NCBI RefSeq assembly: GCF_022539665.2
Contig: NC_081339.1
Span: 7,189,367 to 7,253,366 of the forward strand
DNA: 64,000 bases
From: Daphnia carinata
Taxonomy: Eukaryota; Arthropoda; Branchiopoda; Diplostraca; Daphniidae
Direction: 5' to 3'
The notes under the pieces are model-generated. The model was given only the letters and a program-made list of their open reading frames with translations, searched no databases and had not been told where the DNA came from. Of the stretch, positions 1-11,221 are shown in pieces. Position 1 is the first letter of the stretch, and each line of letters opens with the position of its first letter. The position numbers and the translations under genes are program-made.

Positions 1-125
1 ATTTACAAAAGGAAGACAAAGTTTGGCTGCAAATTACAGGCCTGTCGGGTGGAGTGTCTTTACGTGATGCTAACGGTGAGCATTACACTCACTTTAGCGG
101 ATTACTTTTGCAGGAAGACTTTTGA
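1..125 (+). CDS. C1q-domain secreted protein, 3' end only (paralogue 1)
   Basis: Only the last 40 codons are in the window (frame from base 3, TGA at 123-125). They encode the end of a C1q (TNF-like jelly-roll) domain: a V-W-L-Q strand, then G-V-S-L-R-D, a H-Y-T-H-F-S-G-L-L-L stretch and the ending Q-E-D-F. These residues are nearly identical to the end of the complete gene at 612-2161, so this is a tandem paralogue on the same strand. C1q domains trimerise and usually bind ligands outside the cell. An AATAAA at 425-430 may be its poly(A) signal. The start and N-terminal architecture lie outside the window. Confidence 0.85.
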   Translation, partial: LQKEDKVWLQITGLSGGVSLRDANGEHYTHFSGLLLQEDF

Positions 126-523
126 ATGTCTGTATTGTTTGAATACAAATTGTTGTTAACAAGCGAACAAGTTGTCAGTTCAAAGTCAAACAAATATGTA
201 ATGAAACCCGTGACAGCCAATGCACGTAATAAAAAATTAATGGAAGTGGACACGACGACTGGAGAAACACCGTATCCGCCCTTGTGTTTTACACGTCGTT
301 CGTTTTCAAGGTTATCAGAGGACAATGTCTTGTTGTAATAATTTATACGATCATTTGCTGCGGCCGTTGAGGACCCTTTACGAGTTTTTATTCAGCCAGT
401 TGCTTGTAAACATTATTAGGAAAAAATAAAAATGTCCACGCAGCGACAGCAAAGACCGGATAGGCGGAAGCAGTTAAAATAATATTTTCAATTTCCTGGC
501 TTGAGGGTAGTCGTCAAGAAAGG
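126..523. other. Intergenic, C1q paralogue 1 to 2
   Basis: No coding exon is supported. The stretch holds the probable 3' UTR of the upstream gene, with AATAAA at 425-430, and the proximal upstream region of the next gene. Confidence 0.6.
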
Positions 524-530
524 TATAAAA
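524..530 (+). promoter_or_regulatory. TATA box of C1q paralogue 2
   Basis: TATAAAA lies 88 bp upstream of the ATG at 612, so transcription would start near 554 and leave a short 5' UTR. The neighbouring paralogue at 2800 has the same arrangement, which supports the call. Confidence 0.6.
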
Positions 531-611
531 CAGTAAGCATATAAAGGGCGATCGTATCGTGTTGTTGCTGATTCTATACTTGGATTCCAACTTCAAACCG
601 CGTGAATCAGC

Positions 612-2161
612 ATGAAGATCTTGGTAAGAATATTATTAATTCCATAGCTTTTAAAAGGCAAATCATTAATTCTGTATTATATCAGGAAATTGCGTTAATC
701 TTTACGCTGGATCTTGTCGTTTTCAGCCAGTTAACGACCGGCTGGAACTATAACCCGAGCTTTTTCTTTCCATACGCTGTTCATCATCCGTTACCTGCAC
801 AGGTAACAGGCCAACTTGAATCCCCTTCATATCAGGGGGACGCTGTGAATCGTGTTCCATGTCTCAGAGAATTCAAATGTATGCTGATCAATAGATGAGT
901 TATATTCTTAATAACTAACACTTGATTGCATTTTGCAGACACGTCGCAGCGTTTGGATGAAACTGCGGTAGACATTCAAACTCTTAAAAAAGAATTGGAA
1001 AGTATGTTTGAAATGATAATAAATATAAAATAGAATTTCTAATTTAAATGTATTTGTTTCAAAAACGTTCAAGAGTTGTCGGCTACGTCCCAGAATTTAG
1101 CCAAAACAATGGTCACCATTTGGATTTTGTCGACAACAAATTTAGAAGGTAATATTTGAAATTCATTTAAATTTCAGATAACTAAAGAAACTTTACAACA
1201 CGACAGAAAGTTTGAAGCGCACATCCGAAAGTTTAAAGCAAGTGGCAGAAACGAACAGCGTCGTTGCGAATCTCAAAACGGATTTGAGTGGTAATGTATT
1301 AAATAATTTCCCGTAATCTTCGATTTATCTTAAATTTTATTGCACACCAGAAAGCGTCAAAGATGTTGCTGCGATGAAGACGAAAATTGCTGATTTAACA
1401 ACAGAATTAAAAGGTAAACGAAAAAGTTCATTTCTTGATGTTTCATTTTAAATTCATACACCTTAAATACAGCCAGCACGAGTGCCACGTCCATCGGAAG
1501 GATGCCCACTTCTTGCCAAGATTTGCAACAGACTGGGCACGTGAAAAGCGGAATCAATTTCATTTTAGGCAATAAAAGCATTGATACAGTTTATTGTGAT
1601 TTCACCAAACTTCCCAACGAAGCAGGTCTTATAAATTATAGCTTAGAAACCAAAACAAATTTGCCAATGTTCTCATACGATGCAATAGACTTCCAGAAAT
1701 TGATTGGATCCAGTGACGTGAAATCTGTACCGACCTACTTCTCCGTACAGAAGAACCATTCATTCTCCGCTGTTGGTGTCCCGATCCACTTTGAAATTTC
1801 AAAAGTGAACACTGGAGAAGCTATGGAAATATCATCTGGAATATTCACCATCCCGCGATCTGGAACGTATTACTTTTCGTTCATCGGTTTGGCTGAATTC
1901 CCATCGTCTCCGGATTTCGTTTACATGGAATTGGGTCTCTTTTTAAACGGTGACGTTGTGGGGACAGGTTACGCTTCAAACTCTAGGAATGCAGACTTTC
2001 AATTCAGTCAGATCGCGTTCCAAATGACGTTGAATTTGCGAAACGGTGACAGAGTTTGGCTGCAAATTACGGACGTGTCGGATGGCGTAGCTCTGCGAGA
2101 TGCCAATAATCAGCACTACACCCACTTTAGCGGATTTCTTTTACAGGAAGACTTTGCTTAA
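612..2161 (+). CDS. Secreted C1q-domain protein with coiled-coil stalk (paralogue 2)
   Basis: Seven exons are inferred: 612-623, 686-878, 939-1001, 1074-1148, 1207-1290, 1351-1413 and 1473-2161, giving 392 aa. After the first intron (phase 0) every intron is phase 1. Exon 1 encodes only M-K-I-L; exon 2 completes a hydrophobic signal peptide ending V-V-F-S-Q. Exons 3-6 are 63-84 nt and encode a helical stalk rich in L, K, E, S and T, probably for trimerisation. The last exon holds a fibrinogen-like segment with two cysteines (T-S-C-Q-D-L and V-Y-C-D-F-T-K), then a C1q domain of about 140 residues to the C-terminus. Expected role: soluble oligomeric recognition protein in haemolymph or secretion; the ligand is unknown. 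For exon 5, the acceptor at 1206 was preferred to the one at 1187 because only it keeps the frame. AATAAA lies at 2361-2366. Confidence 0.85.
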
Positions 2162-2735
2162 TTTTGCTTGAGACAATGTACTCGTGAAAAATATATCTTG
2201 ATGGTTTCAAATAGCCCATTAAAATCAGGTCAATGAACGAACGAATTAACCCATCGATTTACTTGACTGCACTTGAGCATTGCAGCACATCCACCTGTGA
2301 CGCGTTTTATTGCTCTCATTGCGACACTACCAACAGGGAAACTTGTATTCGAAGCGCAAAAATAAATTTAACCTTTCGTAATGGAGAGTGTTTCGTGTAA
2401 TGTCTCGTAAATGTTCGTTAACGTGACACGAAAAAGGAGGTCAACCTAAATAGGACGCGGGTCGTTACGATTCGAATCAAAAACGATGCGCATTCCCTTT
2501 TTTTCTTTGGATTAAATTCTTATTTAACTCGGATAGGATTGCGCAAAAACTGTGCAAATGGTGAGCTTCTATTTATCAACATTTAATGGCGTCTTATGAA
2601 ACGGCAGAAAGGAGTTACGCAAATGGGTATTTGCTAGAGGATGCGCGTAAAACTTAACGCAAGCTCGTATATTGCTCCTAAGAATAGAACGGAAACAGTT
2701 AACGACGCAAAAACAATTGCTGATTAGAGAGTACA
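2162..2735. other. Intergenic, C1q paralogue 2 to 3
   Basis: This contains the 3' UTR of paralogue 2 with AATAAA at 2361-2366. No other coding or RNA feature is seen. Confidence 0.6.
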
Positions 2736-2742
2736 TATAAAA
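2736..2742 (+). promoter_or_regulatory. TATA box (with likely initiator) of C1q paralogue 3
   Basis: TATAAAA is followed 28 bp later by a T-T-C-A-T-T initiator-like sequence near 2763-2768 and then the ATG at 2800. TATA-to-initiator spacing of about 28-30 bp is normal for Pol II promoters. Confidence 0.65.
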
Positions 2743-2799
2743 GGTGGGCCACCGAGTACCTGTTCATTCGTAACCAAATTTTCATCACGGATACTCGAC

Positions 2800-4220
2800 A
2801 TGAAAATCTCGGTAGGTTCTATCATATATCACAAAAAATGTTAAAGTAAACGTTATTATTGTTAAATAAAAGCTCATCGCTATCGTCCTCACTGTGGGCT
2901 GTGTCGTCTCCGGCCAGATTGGATGGAATTACTATCCAGCACCTTCATTTCCCTATTCTGTTGAATTAGCGGATGGCATCCGGAAGGAAGATACCTCATG
3001 TTTTAGAGAAATGGAAGGTACGCAGTGAAATCATGTCAACTTTAAGATTTTTCTTTAAACGTTTCAAAACCTGTTCACAGCCACATCTAAACGTCTGCGA
3101 GAAGCTACTATTGATATAGGCATCTTAAAAGGCAAATTAAATGGTAATGAATTCATTTTTAAAGTTTAATCGTTCATTATTAACGTTGTTGGACGTATTG
3201 AATAGCTTTGGAAAAGAAATCCTTACGTCTAGCTGAACAGATAGTTGATAATCAGATGTGGACAACAAAAAAATTTGATGGTAAACTTGCATTAGAATTT
3301 AAATTAAGATGATGAATATAACTAGCAATCATCTCTAGAAACTTCACAACAGTCTAAAGAAATGTCGTACCGTTTAGAAGACACGAAAGCCATGGTTCTA
3401 AATTTAATTGTTTACGTCAAAGAGATGCTCGGTATATATAATCATTTTGCTCTCAAACCTTACAACAAATATATTAATCATTTAAAAAAAAATAATAAGC
3501 AAATAAAGGGGAGGATTCCAACAGCATCGATATTGGGAGGATGCCTTCTTCCTGCACGGATCTCGCGCTGATTGGACACACCAACAGCGGATTGTATTCC
3601 GTCATGGGATCTAAAAGCATTCAAACTGTCTACTGCGATTTCACCAAACAAATGAACGACTCCGGTAACCCCTCCGCAAATATGCAAAATAATTAGAAAT
3701 AAATAAAAAAAAATAAATTTTTTTTTCAATTTCAGATTTTCAGAAATTCTTGGGATACGTTGACGTCAAATCAACGCCTACCTTTTTCCACGTGCAGAAA
3801 AATACCTCGTTCTCTTACGTCGGCGTTCCCATTCCCTTCGACATTGTCATCGCCAATGTCGGCAAGGCGATGAACGCGGCCACGGGAATATTCACGGCCC
3901 CGCAATCGGGAACGTATTCCTTTTCATTCGCCGGATTGGCTCAATTTCAATCGTCTTCTGATCCCGCAGACTTAGAAATTCGCCTCTTCATAAACGACGA
4001 AAGGATGGCGTCCAGTTACGCCACAAAGGCCAGTTCTTGGCCCAGCACGTCCAAAGATCAATTCAATCAAATCGCGTTGCAATCGACGTTGAATCTCAAA
4101 GCGGCCGATGACGTTTGGTTAGAGATTTATTCGCATGGAATCGGAGTGTCTCTGCACGACGCTGCTGATTGGCATCACACTCATTTCACAGGTTTGCTAG
4201 TGGAGGAAGAGCTTGTTTAG
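2800..4220 (+). CDS. Secreted C1q-domain protein with coiled-coil stalk (paralogue 3)
   Basis: Seven exons close perfectly in frame: 2800-2811, 2873-3017, 3081-3143, 3206-3280, 3339-3431, 3509-3664 and 3736-4220 (TAG), giving 342 aa. Exon 1 is M-K-I-S and exon 2 finishes a signal peptide (L-I-A-I-V-L-T-V-G-C-V-V-S-G-Q). Exons 3-5 encode a helical stalk. Exon 6 encodes the two-cysteine fibrinogen-like segment (S-S-C-T-D-L ... V-Y-C-D-F-T-K) and exon 7 the C1q domain, recognisable by its G-T-Y-S-F-S-F-A-G-L core and the closing H-T-H-F-T-G-L-L-V. Exons 3 and 4 are 63 and 75 nt, exactly as in paralogue 2, so the two are tandem duplicates. An intron at 3665-3735 divides the fibrinogen-like and C1q parts here but is absent from paralogue 2. 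Confidence 0.88.
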
Positions 4221-6599
4221 TTTGAACCGAAATTTGCGTACACTGTTTTGAAAATAATACACACAACATTTAGGAATTGTGCTGTACTTGGATAAACACC
4301 CGGTAGAGGCCATAGGTCTCTCTCTCCTAAAGGTTGAAATTTTCAAGTGGGATGTAAAGATCATAAGGACCGCAGTGGATTGCGTAGCATTTGACGTCAA
4401 CTTCCACTTTCCTTTTACGTTTAATTTCTCTTAAGAGCAAGGGTCAAAGAATACACCCCTCACTAGTCTCGGAGACATGAAGGAAATCACGTAGTCAGGA
4501 CATATATACGTAGATACGTTTGACTTTGGAAAGGTATCGTTACGTGTCTCGTTCCTGGGTTATCAAGAATGCGAACAAGGATTGTTGATGAAAAACGTGT
4601 CCTTCGTTTTCAATGAAGAAATCTGTGCCGGCCAATGCTGCGCGTTTAGCCTCATTGGTTTTCAGATGCGGTTACGTGCCAACGATTTGAATAAAAACGA
4701 GAAGTAACTGCTTATTGATTTCTTCTTTATTAGAAACATGTTTAGACTCGAACCTCTAAACATGACGTATCCGGAATATTTTCTATTTATTCGACGTCTT
4801 GCGTTTCATAAAAAAAATTTCTTTATGACGTAGTTGAATGTTTTTTTTTTAAACGTACCGGAGAAATGGAGGACTCGTTGACCTTCCGGTTCCGTTCCAA
4901 TGGAATTTCCTGGGGGCCATAGACAGCAGTGACTACACGAGAAAGAAAACGTACATCAAAATGAAAGTACGTATCCAATACAACAACTGTCCTTTTCTAT
5001 ATACAAACTAATTCCATTAACTGTGCATTTGTCTGCAGCTCGACATGTGACAATGGCCCTTTCCCAAACACAATCTATTTCAAGATGAAGCAATCAGATA
5101 ATGGATCAAAAGAGTCTTTTACAAATGATATCCAAAGAAACTTAGTCCCCCTCTTCTATTTTAGTTCTTCATTTATGATATCCCAGAATGTTATTATCGT
5201 ATCAATCATACAGGATCCCCTACGAAAACGATGAACGTCTTTGCCGGCCTTTTAAAACATTCCCCTACATATATACACTGCCCACAAAGTAACGTTTTCT
5301 TATATGCCCTAAAAACAAAATCGATAATCAGGTTACATCCAAAGACGGATTGTGTGTGTGCACCGTTGTCCCGCGTGAGTCTTTTACTTTTTTTTTTTTG
5401 GGGGGGGTCCTTACCCAATCGGCTGCATGATATGAACTGTGCACGCATTTCGTTGGCAATGCTGAGTATGCCCCATCAGTTATTAATGCTTTTCACTTGC
5501 TGCCTCTTTTTTTTATTTTTTTTTAAATACTACATTGGTTTGAAACTTTGGTCCACGAGCACATCCGTGAATACTGCGGATCTGTATAGTATAATGCTTT
5601 CAGCAATGCTTGTATATACATATATAAAAGAGGCGGTCTAGAAATGTCGATCAATACGAAGCACGCGGGACCGCACACACGTTGAAGATGGAGGATATGT
5701 GTACCGACCAATGAACTCCTTTTTATTAGGGTTGAACGATAATAATTTTGTTTTTTGAAATGGTTTTTTAAATGGCACAAAATGTTGATGGGAGTGACTT
5801 GTCACGTGTTCTTGTGATTGCGTAATGACGAGAGCTCGTGTATAGAATCAGAACGACAAAGTCTTCTCATTATTTACTCATTAAAGAATTTTCTTTCTTT
5901 CGGGGGAAACAATTCGCTGTTGAAGTTAAAATGGAGACGGCAGGATTATTAGATAGACAAGTTTTTTTTGCATATCGTTATAGTTTTAATTTTCGTTCCT
6001 GTTAGTTTTTCTCGGGATTCAAAACAAGGAAAAGTCTCACTGGGAAAAGAAGTGTATTCTTACTTTAAGTTAGCCTCATTTGCAGGCGCTAACAAATTGA
6101 AGTCTATACAACATTTCACGTCTTTTGCCAGCATCTCGAGATTTTGTTTATAGATTTGTATGGTACGAGTAATTGGGGCAACGAATTTATAAACCCTAAA
6201 ATTTGTTCCCCAATAAATCTCTTTAAAAAGAAAAAAATCAACGGTTAAATTATTGATTTACTGCATTTGAAACATCAAAACCCTGTGTACATACACACAC
6301 ATGTTTGAGCTCTCAGGAAGCCTTCAGCCAGCCCTCTACTATATCACAATTAATGAATAGATATATACATGTCTTAAAATGCTGAAAATATCCAAACAGG
6401 TGAATGGAACAAAAAAAAAAAAAAAATGAGACGGCCAAGACATATAGACGTTAACAATGGTATTCTTATGTCCATTTATACATATAGAATTGCGCCGACG
6501 CACCAATCGGATGTCACTGCATCAAAGCTGGGGGAAATACTATGAGAAAGATTTTAAAAATAATAAATAAAAATTGATTCAACTCTATAAAGATAAAAA

Positions 6600-6868
6600 A
6601 AATATGACAACATAGACGCAAAGGGGAGGAGCTTTAGCCGCATATAAGGATTTATGATCCGCCCACATTTTCGGTCGTGTATGCGCGGATTCTCAAGAAC
6701 TAGTTTACCCACCGTGTCGTGTTCCAAACGCCGAGGCGACATCACCGTGAACGCGCAGAAGAAGCCCCCCTTCGCGTATAGATCCTCGGCTACAAAACAA
6801 AACGAGTATAGACAAGCGAAAAGGAACAACATGGCCGCCGTTTCTGCTGGGCACTTGTCCCGACCGTA
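6600..6868 (+). promoter_or_regulatory. Candidate promoter / 5' exon block upstream of iRhom
   Basis: This block is richer in G+C and CpG than its AT-rich surroundings. It has ATATAAGG near 6642, an ATG in a strong context (aacATGG) at 6831 and a GTAAGG donor-like site at 6867. Joined directly to the iRhom exon at 11222, that ATG frame meets a stop quickly, so any exon here would more likely be 5' UTR. Transcript evidence is needed; the link to iRhom is inference. Confidence 0.2.
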
Positions 6869-6957
6869 AGGCCGTCGCCACACCCCAGTTTTTATTTTTT
6901 TTTAAACAAGACGAAATTCTCTTTCATTTTCAGAATTATGAAAATCGTCTAAGAAAG

Positions 6958-7003
6958 TGTGTGTGTGTGTGTATGAGTGTGTGTGTGTGTTTGTGTGTGT
7001 GCA
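6958..7003. repeat. (GT)n microsatellite, interrupted
   Basis: Three GT runs are broken by 'atga' and 'tt'. It is a simple repeat. Confidence 0.9.
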
Positions 7004-10000
7004 AGTGTAAAAGAAAAGAGGAGAACGTTTTCTACAGCAGTGCGTTGTGTATACGAAGATTGTGAGGGATAAAAGCCGACATTTTGGATGATTCGCGAAA
7101 TCCAACGACGATAATCATCAAATTTAAAACGACCAACAAAATTAGGGGGAAACAAATTAGCCATGGATATCTACGATTGATGTATATTTATACGAGATCG
7201 ATCGATTTTCATTGATACGTTCGTACCATAAAAAAAGAAAAGCTGCAATCGGTTTGATTTTGTATTTCTTTATCACCCCACATTCAAATTTGATGTCTGT
7301 CGAATCGAATCGCATCAGATCATGGCCGTGCTGACGTCGGTTAACATCCAGCCGATGATTCGTCCATCGAAGACGGAAGGAGAAAAAGGACGACACTCTT
7401 CGTCAGTCGATCCTTTCTCTTCTTCATTTCCAGTGAATCCGACGATACAAACGAATTGAGGTAACATTTTTATTTGCATGTAATCAACACAACTAAGTTC
7501 ATCGTCGCATTTTTCTGAACAAAAAATAAGGGCACTGCGATATCATTTTTGCTTCGTTCGTTTTTCCTGTATACACAGCAGACACATCATAGATATGCTG
7601 TGTGTGTGTGCCAAGGGATTGCTAGAAAGATAGGGAGAGGGGGAGGGAGAAGAATAATCAATAGACGACGTCGTGGCCCTGCCCGGCGCAAGCTCTATAG
7701 AAGGAGCACTGTATTATTTTCAAAGTCTACCTATATGTTTGTTAGATGCTTTGGCTCGCAATTCGAAAAAGGTTTCAAATTTATTTTTAATTTTTAAAGT
7801 CAATTACATACACGAGCTGCCCTTTTGCCATGATCCAGAATGAAAGTGACGTAATAAATAGGGTAGATCGCAAATATAGTCCGTCTGGCGTTTTTCTTTG
7901 TTCGTTGATTAATTAACTGCGTGACACGTAGAATAAAAAGAGAAATTATGGCTTCTGCGAAAGTATAAGAATCAGATTGTTATATACCCCCGCATTTGTT
8001 TTGTTTGCCCAATCCAGGATTGCTGATGCTATATATAAGGTATATATATATATAACGCTCACATAGATATCGGTTGTCGAGCAACATCAGCAGTCTATCA
8101 ATCTTTTTATTTTCGGATGTTGGGGGGAGGGGGCTGAACGATTTGATGAGGATATCATTCTTCGATGTCCGCTGTTAACCGAGAAGACCATTAGCGAAAC
8201 TGTGTGGCTAGACACATCAACAAAATTAAGGCCATTACGTCTAATGGTCTAAACACATTTATATTTTCATAGAGATAAAGAAAAAATCCCGAGAAAAAAT
8301 GATAAATTGAATTTTGAAACAATAAATTTTTTTTTGTTGAGGTTAACAAATAGAAATTTATATATGCTGTATCTCCTTTCTGTAGCTTTTGATCTCGTTC
8401 AGAGTTTTCCTCTTGACTTGAGCTTCGTGTCATCTGCTTATAGACGATGAATCGGTTGCCTACGTCTATACTTCATCCATGAACAAGAAAAAAAAACTTG
8501 TGATAGAAACTATTAGACGTCTGTATAAAAGTTGATTGTATATCTACCAGGCGAGATGACGCACGTACGTCGTTCCAAAGATAGATCAGAACAAGGTTAA
8601 TTTAACATCGATGGGTTTCCATTTAAGAAGGTATGTCGATACCTGTTTTTCTCAAAATAAGAAATTCATTACAGAATTTGAGGGGATTTCTCGTTAGTTA
8701 AGTCGTAACAGAAACCCTCGAAGGCCTATTAAATGATAGAAGAATTCACATACATTTGCATGCGAAATAGATGAATGAATTACGCTATGCCATAAGATCG
8801 ATGAGTTCATTTTTAATGGTACCAGCATAAGAAAAGACGATTGTAACAGTGCAGAATCATGGGTCTTACCTAATGTGTCGTAAATCCAATCGGGAAGTAT
8901 AATTATAAACATATCAGATGGAAGGACTCGCCCCGAACCAACGATTTGCAGGGCATGACGAGTATACCATTTATTGATTCGTGTGCTGTTGAAATGGCAT
9001 TACAATGTTATTGCTTACGTCGCTTAGCATACAATATATAGCCGTATGTGTAAAAAATAATAAACACGCTACTCCCCGCGTATCAATAACGCATGATAAA
9101 AAGGCCCTATATACGCACAATACAAAAAACGAGCTGTGTAATGATCAAAAATATATACGCACTTGTCTGTTATCAGATCTGTCTTGCTATACTTCAACTT
9201 GAGCTTTGTATTATTCAGCAACATTTTTGTGTAGAGATCTATAGAAAGATGGATTCATACTATAAGGGAAGTAATGAATTATGTATCGGTTCTTGTTAAC
9301 GCAGTTTCAAATAGAGTTTTTGTTTTCATATTCGTCTGAAGTTCTTTGAGGCCCACAATGCATCAGAAAATGCTGTAACAGGGAAATCAAAGACGCTGCA
9401 CAAAAGGGAAGATTGAATATCATTTATGTTAGCTCCATGTATTTTAATGGAATGAGCTCTATTTGACAAAAGGCACGTACTTCCATTTTGCTACTAATTG
9501 GGGGGCGTTTGTTATACACAGTATACGTATCCTCTTTACTCCCGAAATTAAGGTGAAGGTTCTCCATACATCAATTTGCATACAAAGTTGCAGACATCCT
9601 CCCGTCTACATAGAACAAAAATCAATTATATGCGTAGGTTTTCAGTCCGCGCTCTATGCGCAATAAAATGATTTGATTTCACGTAGGAGGTCCTCTTCTA
9701 TTTTGATCTACTATTCGTTTTTTTTATGAATTGTATTTGCTTTTTTTCTGGTCTCGTCCTATTGATATGCTAGGCTATTACCAGTTCACGTACAAAAAGG
9801 GACACTCTTTGAAAGTGAAAGATATCGATACGAATCTTTTAGGCGAGTAGGAAACAAAACGATGAGTGTTAACTCTTCTTCTTTCTCGTCAGGAAAAGAG
9901 ACGCAGAAAGGATCGGATCAATAACAGTGTCCTACATTTTTATATACACAGCTCCCGCGTTTCCATAACGTAATTGAAACTCTCAACTTTTCCCTTCTAA

Positions 10001-11221
10001 AAACAAAAGAATAAAATCAAACTAATTGAGGAAATTACTCAGGAAATGAGATCCAAACTATTTTGGAAAATTCCTTCGGCTTTTGCCATAAAGAAAGTTC
10101 AACAATGGCGAAAGAAATCCGATAACCAACGAACCTGCAAGTCTTTTTATGACCGACATGAAAATAGGAAAAAAAGGCATGTAGAATCTATATGTGATAT
10201 TACGAAAATGGGGGAGGACATATTGCGAGCAGATGATTAGTGTTTCCTACGTATATAGAACGTCCATCGCCCTTGATATGATAATATCATCCGTCGTCTA
10301 TTCACAACGACGTCCAGCAAATAAATTTTCATCGCCAATGTGCAATCAAAAGATTGAGGGGCATGTACTTTGTATGTATGGGCCCGCTGTATATCGAAAC
10401 ATAGTCATAGCGATCTGCCCATCTATTGCTGGAACGATTGATGCTATTATTTCCAATATTTTATTATAGCTTGTATACATAAAAAAGCACTGTTATTGAT
10501 CCTCCAGTTTCGAAGCCTGCAGCATCATTTCGGTTTGTTATTTAACGTAATATAGAGGTCGTCGATGCTGTTGACGTAATTCTCCATGTTTGGGCTGTTT
10601 ATTGTTTCGCGTTTTAATGCTAAAATAAAATGGGTCGCAACGTTGTGCAGCAACCCAGAAAGCCCCTTCTTGCTTTAGTGGAAAACCTTACAAGTGTTTG
10701 CCACTCTACAGCTTTGTTACACATCAACTGTATCGATCGATGTGTCGGGGCCAGTGAGAAACCCCATGTCCCTTTTATTATCATCGGACAAAATCTGGCC
10801 CGCTTTAATTGTTCCCATGCGAGCCTACCTTCGTAGTGTTTCCTTCATCAGGTAAAATGCCTCAAGCGTAATAAAACCCAATTTTTAAAAAAAATCATAA
10901 CGCGATGATAAATAATTTTTCCCTTGTGGTTTATGCGTGTCTAAACACGTAAACAACAAGGATAGGCTGAAATATCACGAATGGTTGTGGTCTTGCAAAG
11001 ATATTGACAGGAAGACATGGCAAACTATTATACGACACCCTCTCTCCGTTAACCAGCCGTTATTATCCATACACTACGTTAAACACGCCCTTTAATATCG
11101 TAGCTGGCTCTAGTTAGGAAAATCGCATACATAACACAATGTCAGCCGAGTGGTACACCTTAAACGCATTTTCCAATCGACATGTTTCGATGTTTCATTC
11201 TTTCCATTTCTTTTAATGCAG

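Larger units (their letters stand above)
4221..11221. other. Long stretch without a convincing gene
   Basis: About 7 kb separates the C1q cluster from the first visible iRhom exon. ORFs here are short and show no family resemblance. It must contain the upstream exon(s) and promoter of iRhom, because the first visible iRhom exon starts at a splice acceptor. The G+C-richer block near 6600-6870 is the best promoter or 5' exon candidate. It also has a GT microsatellite (6958-7003), a TA-rich tract near 8030-8054 and several A or T homopolymers. No RNA gene was recognised. Confidence 0.5.

Noticed and set aside
1188-1290. Frameshift in exon 5 of C1q paralogue 2
   Set aside because: Using the AG at 1205-1206 instead of 1186-1187 gives an 84-nt exon that keeps the helical frame, so no lesion is needed.
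4861-5045. A fourth C1q-like first exon (ATG-AAA-GT at 4961, acceptor near 5038)
   Set aside because: No signal-peptide frame follows the acceptor and no C1q sequence lies downstream.
6654-6869. 72-codon ORF with strong-context ATGGCCGCC as the coding first exon of iRhom
   Set aside because: Its phase at the donor does not match the phase-0 acceptor at 11222; kept only as a possible 5' UTR or promoter block.
11150-11221. Extension of the iRhom reading frame upstream of 11222
   Set aside because: The sequence before 11222 is a pyrimidine tract ending in TGCAG, a textbook acceptor; the extra codons are intronic.
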